DNA of 64,000 nucleotides, taken from Knufia peltigerae (taxonomy: Eukaryota > Ascomycota > Eurotiomycetes > Chaetothyriales > Trichomeriaceae). Below, piece by piece: positions 56,893 to 64,000 of the stretch; the stretch's first letter is position 1; every line of letters begins with the position of its first letter. The notes under the pieces were generated by a model. The model had not been told where the DNA came from. It did no database searches and worked only from the letters and a program-made list of their open reading frames with translations. Both the position numbers and the translations under genes were made by a program. The stretch lies in assembly GCA_030247855.1 (NCBI GenBank), contig JAPDRN010000120.1:38718-102717 (forward strand). Direction: 5' to 3'.

Positions 56893-59892
56893 CTAACTGT
56901 ACCCAGGACCACCTCCTTGACTGCTCTGACCACCACTTTGAAAATTTTGCTGCCGAGGGTCATGATAAGCGTTGTTCATATACTCCATTCCTGAACCACT
57001 TCCCTGAGGAAACTGCATCGCCTGTCCTTGGAGTTCCGCTGGGAAATATTGATCAAATGCCATCATTGGATCGTACATGGAAAATGCCTGCGAGGTCGGC
57101 ATCTGAGGCAGCGTCTGAGGCATCGAAGAGTACATTGAGGGCAAATTCGGAGCAGTAGTAAACATGTCGCCAGGTCCGCCGCCATAAGGGTAGTCCGACA
57201 TCAAGGCATCTTGCATTGATGTTTCCGACTTCCCAGGTGGCCGCTGTGGAACGTCGTCAACATTCCGACCAACTTTCTTTGCAGAAGCTTGAAGCATCGG
57301 AAAACAGATTGCCCAAGCTCGTTTCGCCGAAGGACTATCTTCGCCGAGAGCGTGGAGCCAGCGAATACCTTTCTTGCTTGCTTCCAGAATTGCGTCGACC
57401 TCCTCAGGCATGTGATTGGAGCGAAATGTTATTTCGAGCATCAGCACTGACGTACACTGTACGAGCCAGTGCAGAATACCCCACCATGGCCCAACTCTCA
57501 AGAGGCCAACAGCGTTTGGTTCGTCTGGTATCATAGCCAGCAATTCCATGGCGGCCCTTACACACGAAGCTGCAGAGTTGCGGTTGAACTCCATCGACTT
57601 GTTGGACTGGTCTGGGATCTTGCGATCTAGACGGCAGAGGCATGGACGGTGAATAGTCATCTTGGCACCGTAGTACACGAAGCCTAGATCCAAGCGGTGT
57701 TCGTAAGACCCACGCTCACGTTGCTTGCGGCGAAAGGCAAATGCCTGAGGGAGCTTCCTATACCATCGCTCGAGTTGATCGTCGAGATCTCCTATTTTTG
57801 CCTGTATGTCTGACCAGGTACCAGTGACGGACGTAGGGTTGTAGAGGCGGTGGAAGATATCCTGAGATAGCCGGCTCAATTGTACAAGATAGAGAAAGTA
57901 GAGAGAGTTGTTCGGGGGAACATCCTTTGCCCATTCGAGATCTCCTTGGCCGGTGGACATTGATGGAGATCGCGAATTCATCTTGGTCTGAGAGCGAGAA
58001 CGGTCTGTGGACGGGGTTGAATTCGAGCCGGTAGGGGTTTGGGGGTTTGAGGAAGGAGCGCGATCGCCCTGCTGACTCTCTTTGCTCAGCAATTTCGCGC
58101 CGTCCTCAGTCTCAAATTGTTCCTCTTCCAGAGGAATGGGGAGAGGTGTCGTACAATGGTCATCGAGGACGCAGTTGACTCTCCCCGTCATGTTACAAAG
58201 AAGGTGCTCTAAGCAGTACAACGCCCACCAGACACGATATCGAATTTCCTTGAGAGGATCTCCGAGGTTGGCACTATCATTCCGTACATTCATGCCGAGT
58301 GAGGTAGCAGCTCGAATAGCCACACCAGTGAGAAGCCAGGCTCTGTTTCAATTAGTTACCATCTAGACCAAATTTGAAGGATGCCTACCTATTTACATGG
58401 CCAGCACATAACAAATAAAATGACATCAAACTGAGAACCTGAATTTGTTGGAGATCAGGGTGCTGAAACAACGTTTCGGAATTCATCGTGAGCAGACGTG
58501 CTCGAGTGAAGTAGATGAGATGATCACGCTCGTCACCTTGCCAGTCCGCCTTGACAAGATGAGAATACCTCGCGCCAATGGCGAAGATCATGTTGATAAT
58601 AGCAAGCCATTTCTCAGGCGGTCTTTGTACAGTGCCACTGATGAACTTTCGGAACTGGGACCCTAGATTGATTTTGCCTACGACTGGGAAGGTCGAATGC
58701 ACTCGGCTGATATATGCATTGAACAGCTGATGAGCCGCCTCGGGAGTCGGCATTTCGTAGGGGTCCACAGCTTCAAATGTGAAGATAGAAGTGTCGTCGA
58801 GGTGATAGTTGTAGTCGTTGATAGCATAGCTGTTGTCAGCTTCGGCCAGCGGAACTTGCACATCTTTTGGTGGGCGCATAGAGGAGGAGGATGTGATCGA
58901 AGACTGCGCCAACTTCCGCTGTCGCTCGTCACCCAGAGCGTTCGCTGGCTGCTCCCCCAATGAGTTTTCTTCTCGCAGACGTTGCAACCAGGTGACTTCC
59001 GAGTTCTTTCCCATGTAGCCAGTGGCCCTAGCTTGTTCGCGGGTAAAATCTTCTTCGGTTCTATCGAGCGCCCCGGTCGAGCCGGCCCCGGCTGATACTT
59101 CAGACTCAGCGCCTGATCGGGAATCCTCTCTCTCAATGCTCGGAATGGCAGAAGGCGTTCCCAAAGTTCCAGGGTCTGTTGCAGTATCTTCGTTGTCGTA
59201 GGCCCCCTGCGCAGTTTTCAGTCATACTGACGAGAAACAGGTCTGGCCGGAATCTTACCCTATCCAGAGATGAGCGAATCAATTTCGCATCCGCCTCGGG
59301 GACTCTACTCATAAGGTCTTTCAGAAGCTTTTCATAGTCGGCCACTTTCTCGGTCATGGTGCCAAATTGTCTGTTCCTCGGTCAGCCCAAAATCTCCATC
59401 AAATGCGAAAGTCTCCAAATACTTTCTGACTCTGTCTCTTTTGCCATCTGCGTAGAAACAGGCTATTTTGAAATCTTGACAATGTCTGCAGACCGGTCGC
59501 TCGCCGCTACATTTTGTCTTCCTATGGCGGCAGGGTTCACAGGCATGATTAACTCGATGCCTTCCGCCCTGCCGGTTGCCCTCCTCGCCGACAGCATCAA
59601 TAGACCTCTTAAGTCTTGGTATGGCAACCTTTCCTGCATTGGTAGAGGATTCACCAGCCGCGGATCTGGGAGATTGAGGAACCCGAAAGGAGCCGGCTTG
59701 CGCAGTCGTACTCGGAGTCTGGGAAGTAGAGGAGGGTGGCGCTGGAGGATTGGCCGACTCGATTGAGCGTGTAGGAATCTGGGAGTGTAACGAAGGACTT
59801 GCGCGATCTAGCGTAGGCTGTGGTCGCGCAGCACCACCGCCACCACTCCTACCACCATCAGCAGCAGTAGACTGATGCTGCTGTTCCGACAT
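56893..59892 (-). CDS. Zn2Cys6 fungal transcription factor
   Basis: Four exons: 59892-59423, 59370-59259, 59206-58389, 58342-56893 (949 aa, phases consistent). The 52-nt first intron is required: without it the frame leaves the conserved RVRKQFGTMTEKVADYEKLL coiled linker. The Zn2Cys6 cluster has Cys118, 121, 128, 135, 138 and 145 with standard 2-6-6-2-6 spacing (HACEPCRHRKTKCSGERP). It binds CGG-type half-sites. A Fungal_trans domain spans about 330-620 (VHSTFPVVGKINLGSQF, YFTRARLLTMNSETLF, TGVAIRAATSLGMNVR, VWWALYCLEHLLCNMTG). The C-terminal tail is rich in Gly, Gln, Met and Pro and is likely an activation region. It acts in the nucleus; the regulon is unknown. Confidence 0.92.
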
Positions 59893-60837
59893 GGTGATTA
59901 CGAGGATGGCGCAGTGGCAAGAATTGTGAGTAGCAGATCAGACTGGATTTGAGTTTAGGAATTCATGGGGTACTGAAGAGACCATGTCCGCTTAACCGCA
60001 GTAATAGAAGAGATGGAGGGGGAGAAGTGTCCGACCAGGTGTAGGAATAAGAAGATAGATAGACAACGAAAGGCATGTGAATCGTGGACCCAGTTACAAG
60101 ATGTGTATCTTATTCCGTATGTGCGATTCAATTTAATTCAAGGGCTTCTGTCAAAATGATCCTGCTTTTTGGCCTTCCCGTAACTCAAAACGCCCCTCAT
60201 ATTTGAGGGAGTCTTTTCCCCCAATAACATCAAATGGCAATAGTTTCCGGTCAATGGAGCTCAATGATGTTACGGAGTTGTTACAAGTAGTCTAAAAGGT
60301 AGTCTGTATATGGAGCAGGTCTGGCCAGGTACGTCAAGCATTAGTAGTACTGGAGGTAACAAATAATAAGCAGCAAACCACCCATTATGGGCTATCATCA
60401 CAGTGTGTGCCATAAGCACCAGCAACCCCAACAGGCTTTTTGATAATTTTTAGTAAACCCTCATCGCTCAGGCTATCATTCCCTTGCATCCTCTTGGGCA
60501 TACATCTTCCACGATCACTGATCAGAAGCCCATGGCATTGGATCTAACCATCGTCGCTCCCAGTCTCTCCTCGCTCGCCATGACATGACAAGGCTAGGAC
60601 CAGCTCGAGCGCTGCTTAACGCCCTGTCTTCGTCGGCCCCCAATATGTGTCTCGTGGCATTGTTCGCGGCCTGAGGTATTGCTTTGTAGAATTTATCTCA
60701 TGGGCTGAACTCCCGGAGTATGCTACATTGCATAACAGAATGAGGTTGCCACCCGTCAATGGCGACGTCCTGTTCCAGCGAAGACCTTGTAGTGGTCGAG
60801 CTCTCTCTTGAATTCCTCCTTCTGTCCAGTCAGTGGG
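59893..60837. other. Intergenic: regulator promoter and 3' flank of the RRM gene
   Basis: 945 bp with no supportable gene. It contains a near-copy of the TACGGAGT motif (tgttacggagttg, about 60270). Confidence 0.5.
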
Positions 60838-62088
60838 CTATTCTTGTCGTTGTCGCTTGGCCCCGTGTTGATTCCAATCACCACCAGCACCACCACCAAA
60901 GCCTTGGGCTTGGCCTGCATTGAACATGCCGGGGTTGAATTGATTGCCTTGGAATCCTGCCAAATACTCAGTACTCTTAATCAAGTCGCTGTAATGGAAG
61001 GAGCTTACCTGACATCCCCATTCCAGCCATCATGGGATTCATGCCCATGTTGCCCATTCCCATGGCACCACCCATCGCCATCATCGGGTTCATGCCTCCC
61101 CGACCTCCTCGCATGCCGCCCATGTTGCCTCTCATGGGTCCGCCCATCATGCCACCTCGGTTGAAACCACCGTAATTGTTATTCATGCCCATGTTCCCTT
61201 GAAAGCCCATGTTATTGTTGTTATAACCTCCCATGGGTCCAGAGAAATTGCGATTGTACTGGCCATGTCCACCATAGCCGCCACGATTGTAATTCCCGCC
61301 TCGGCCCCCACGGAATCCTTGATTCCCTCCGTAGTTATTATCTGAACGTGCTCCAGAACTGAAACCACCGCCGCGAACGGGTCTATCGTCCCTCGTCCGA
61401 GTTGGCGCATCCTTGGGCAGTGATTTGAAGGGGTTATGGGTGGCATTGGTGAAAACGACAGAGTGTTTGCGGGCGGCTGGTTGAGAGCCGCCCTGGGCTT
61501 CTATTGTGTGCTTTGCCGCGGTTGCCGCTTGAGGTGAAGAAAATTCGACATACACCTGCCTGAGACACGATCAGAAACACGGATGCATGCAATAGTTGAG
61601 AGAGTCGCTAACCCTTTGCTCTTGCCATTTACCTTATGCTCGCTAAAGGTAATGTCTCTCAGCTCGTCCTCTGCGCCTGCTTCATTAGTCCAGCCACGAA
61701 TGTCATCTTCCGTGGTCCACCAATTCAAATCCGAAATCATAAGGGCATTTGTTGCGCCGTGGTCGACGGGTCTGTCGTCTGACGTTTCCTTCCGTTTTAC
61801 ACCTTGCTGTGGCACTGGTGTGGGCTTATCCGTTGTATCATTGGGCTTCTGCGTGGCTTCTTCTGGTCCACTGTGGGCTTGGGATGTTTGCGCAGGAACC
61901 TGCTCGTTCTCAGGGTCGCTTTTAGGTTTTACGTCTTCATCTGCTTGCATATGCTGCTCATTTTCTGCATCCATGGCAAACAGGTTCTCTTCATTTTCTT
62001 CTTTATATTCCATGTGTTCGCCATTCCCAATTTCACCTTCTCCGTCTCCATAAATATCAATGTCAAAGTTATCCTCCTCGGCAGCCAT
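60838..62088 (-). CDS. CPSF6/CFIm68-like RRM protein
   Basis: Three exons: 62088-61613, 61559-61009, 60956-60838 (381 aa, phases consistent). An acidic N-terminus (about 1-110, with Glu/Asp and Lys stretches) precedes one RRM near 113-185. RNP-like blocks are ALMISDLNWWTTEDDIRGW and KSKGQVYVEFSSPQAA; NWWTTEDD resembles the NLTWWTTDED of the 68-kDa cleavage factor I subunit. The second half is a long Gly/Arg/Met/Asn-rich region with RGG and NYGG repeats, ending in AKRQRQE. Such proteins bind pre-mRNA and influence poly(A) site choice in the nucleus. The low-complexity tail suggests condensate-type assembly. The RRM assignment is firm and the CPSF6-like identity is moderate. Confidence 0.85.
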
Positions 62089-63112
62089 ATTGAAAGAAGA
62101 GGAGGCGCAACAAGAAGTCGATTTTTTCTGTCTGAAAGTTATGCACAAGATGAGTTCTGCAAATCCATGCTGTATTAGCCAAAATATAAGGAAGAGGACA
62201 GCGATACAGGCCCAAAATGACTGTCCTCAACTCCCGCTCTATTCCTGTGCCAGCAAGACATACGTACAGGGGGACTCAATCGGATGGTCCAGTCGCTTTC
62301 ATCAGAACCTTTGGTTTGTCATAATACATGAAGCAGTCCAGCTGTCTTCCCGAAAGTGAATAGATACAAGTGCCCAGGACCTCAACAACCAAGCAGGGTT
62401 CGAAAAATTGAGTGTGCCCGCGTAAGTCAATGGGCCTCTCCGGACTCTGCTGCCTTCCACGTGCTGAGTCTGTTGATCCAGTTCAGAGCCTTTGAATCTA
62501 AAGATGCGATGGGTTGCTGGGCGTCTGGCTCAAGATATCCTATGCCAATCTAGACGATCGAGGAGTTGGCTGCCAATCCGTCAGAGGCCACTAGTCCGGT
62601 ATACCGAACCTGAGACAAGGTATATGAAATAACGCGCAAAGGAGAGGTGTTGAAGAAGGCGATGGAACGGATATTCGAGGTAATACTGTTGAAGTAGACT
62701 CTTTGCGAAGATGAATCACACTCCCTAATATGGAGTACTCGGACGGAGAGGCTGCGCAGGATACAAAGGACCCGGACCCGACACCTGTAGCTGCGCAGCA
62801 CAGGCCTTGCCAAGCATCGCGATGGAGACTGCATGGCCAGGGGGGATGCATGCTGAACTGTAGTGCTCGTTCTCGACCTCCAACTGAAGCCACCTTTACC
62901 TACACCAGGTCTTCCCCATATTTTGTCACCTCATAACTCCGACCCAACCCTGCGACGAACTCGCCTCTTCAACGATCTGTCGATTGATATTCGCAAAAGT
63001 CGACTACACTCTTGTTCACTACCGTGACCCAATTACCACAAACCCAAACGCATAAGGGAAATCATATCATCTCCATCGATCGCACCTCTGACCTCCAAGA
63101 CACGCTCACACA
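62089..63112. other. Divergent intergenic region
   Basis: About 1 kb between the RRM gene start (minus) and the Sec61 gamma gene (plus). It holds only overlapping short frames and the motif variant tatggagtac near 62730. Both promoters probably lie here. Confidence 0.5.
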
Positions 63113-63745
63113 ATGTCTGATCTTCTGCAAGAGATGGCCGATGTGCCAAAGGACTTTTTCAAGGATGGAACACAGTTCATCAACAGATGCACAAAGCGTA
63201 CGTGAACCTGCTCCCACCTGCCCGCAACATGATCATATCTCGAGCACATCCCAAATGCACTTTGTCCGTCTCTCTACGGGTGCTCGCAACGCGACCGCGC
63301 AAAAGCAGACAGAGGGAAAGATCATTCCGGGATGCATCCATGCTTGTACCCTTCCAGCACGTCTTGGGGCAATCGTCACGGAAGAAATAGACACAGCATT
63401 GAGACAAGCTGGGGACATCCGCTAGAACTTCAGAACTCCTTACGCGTGGGTTTCGTAGATTTCGCACAACGCGCCACAATCTTTGCGTTCCGTTGTTGTT
63501 AAGCAGTCTTTTTGCTAACTGTTTCCTTTCTCCTCAGCCGACCGAAGAGAATTCATCAAGATCTCGCAAGCCGTGGGAATGGGATTCTTGATCATGGGAG
63601 CAATCGGTTACTTTATCAAGCTGAGTGAGTTTGCATTTCGAGGGCTGAGAACTCAACGACCCTCCCCACCACAACACTGTCACTGACCAGACCACCCACC
63701 ACCACCACAGTACACATCCCAGTCAACAACGTATTAGTAGGTTGA
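63113..63745 (+). CDS. sss1: Sec61 complex gamma subunit (Sss1)
   Basis: Three exons, 63113-63197, 63538-63624 and 63711-63745, encode 68 aa, the normal family size. Introns of 340 and 86 nt begin gtacgt and gtgagt and keep phase. The product reads MSDLLQEMADVPKDFFKDG, then INRCTKPDRREFIKISQAV, and a single hydrophobic helix (GMGFLIMGAIGYFIKL), ending IHIPVNNVLVG. This is the classic SecE/Sec61 gamma layout: an amphipathic helix on the cytosolic face and one tail-anchored membrane span that clamps the Sec61 channel in the endoplasmic reticulum. It should be essential. The first intron is unusually long for this window and is preserved without a coding frame. Confidence 0.95.
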
Positions 63746-64000
63746 TTGACCGAGTACGTCCAGCCACACATACGGTACAGACAACGCTCTTGCTCCAGCA
63801 GCCACACGAGTTCCAAAGCGAAAGGAAGGAGCGGAATTATAATGATCAAAAATCCTTGTTTCTTTGTACCAATACCATACCAGCCAGACAGAGTCGGGGA
63901 GAGGCAATTCCCTTTTGAGAAAATCGCAATGCAATGCCACAGACTTTCTTCTTTTGTTTTTTCCCTGTACCACTGGCAGAAGACCATCTTACCTGGGCAA

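Overview
The window reads as nuclear DNA of a filamentous ascomycete (Pezizomycotina). Genes are split by short introns (about 43-90 nt, GT..AG, CTAAC/CTGAC-like branch sites), two genes encode Zn2Cys6-type regulators, and several secreted Ser/Thr-rich proteins and fungal-only families are present. Gene content (Bim1-like, CorA-like, ING-PHD, Gfd2-like families) would fit Eurotiomycetes, possibly Chaetothyriales, but that placement is inference. Gene models were spliced by hand, checking reading-frame phase at every junction. I saw no rRNA, tRNA, CRISPR array or intact transposon.

Layout. 1-10.3 kb: the C-terminal part of a fungal regulator, a Bim1-like GPI-anchored copper protein, a Cys-rich single-pass membrane protein, a nine-exon CorA-like membrane protein, a disordered protein and a von Willebrand A domain protein. 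10.3-16.7 kb: gene-poor, with one secreted Thr/Val-rich protein. 16.7-30.6 kb: dense, holding a Kelch-domain membrane protein, an acid-sphingomyelinase-like phosphodiesterase, an ABC-F ATPase, mitochondrial ribosomal protein uS14m, and a divergent pair encoding an isocitrate-lyase/PEP-mutase-family lyase and a fused aconitase-family dehydratase. 30.6-41.5 kb: a tiny Cys-rich protein, a leucine-rich cytosolic protein, a secreted PAN-plus-propeller protein, an Rrt8/Lds-like membrane protein and a Rab5-type GTPase. 41.5-48.6 kb: a 7-kb stretch with no supportable gene and several short repeat families. 48.6-63.8 kb: an ING-type PHD protein divergent from a Gfd2-like DEDDh-fold protein, a mucin-like secreted protein with a poly-Glu tract, a full Zn2Cys6 regulator, a CPSF6-like RRM protein, and the Sec61 gamma subunit.

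How the genes work together. Most are independent housekeeping or surface genes. The one pair that suggests a pathway is the dehydratase/lyase pair at 26.2-30.6 kb. The two genes share a 512-bp promoter, and their families act in sequence in the 2-methylcitrate and 2,3-dimethylmalate routes. Other shared promoters lie between the ABC-F and uS14m genes and between the ING and Gfd2-like genes; both contain a CACGTG core. Intergenic DNA carries a diverged 128-bp repeat pair (3.5 and 11.6 kb) and a recurring TACGGAGTA nonamer.
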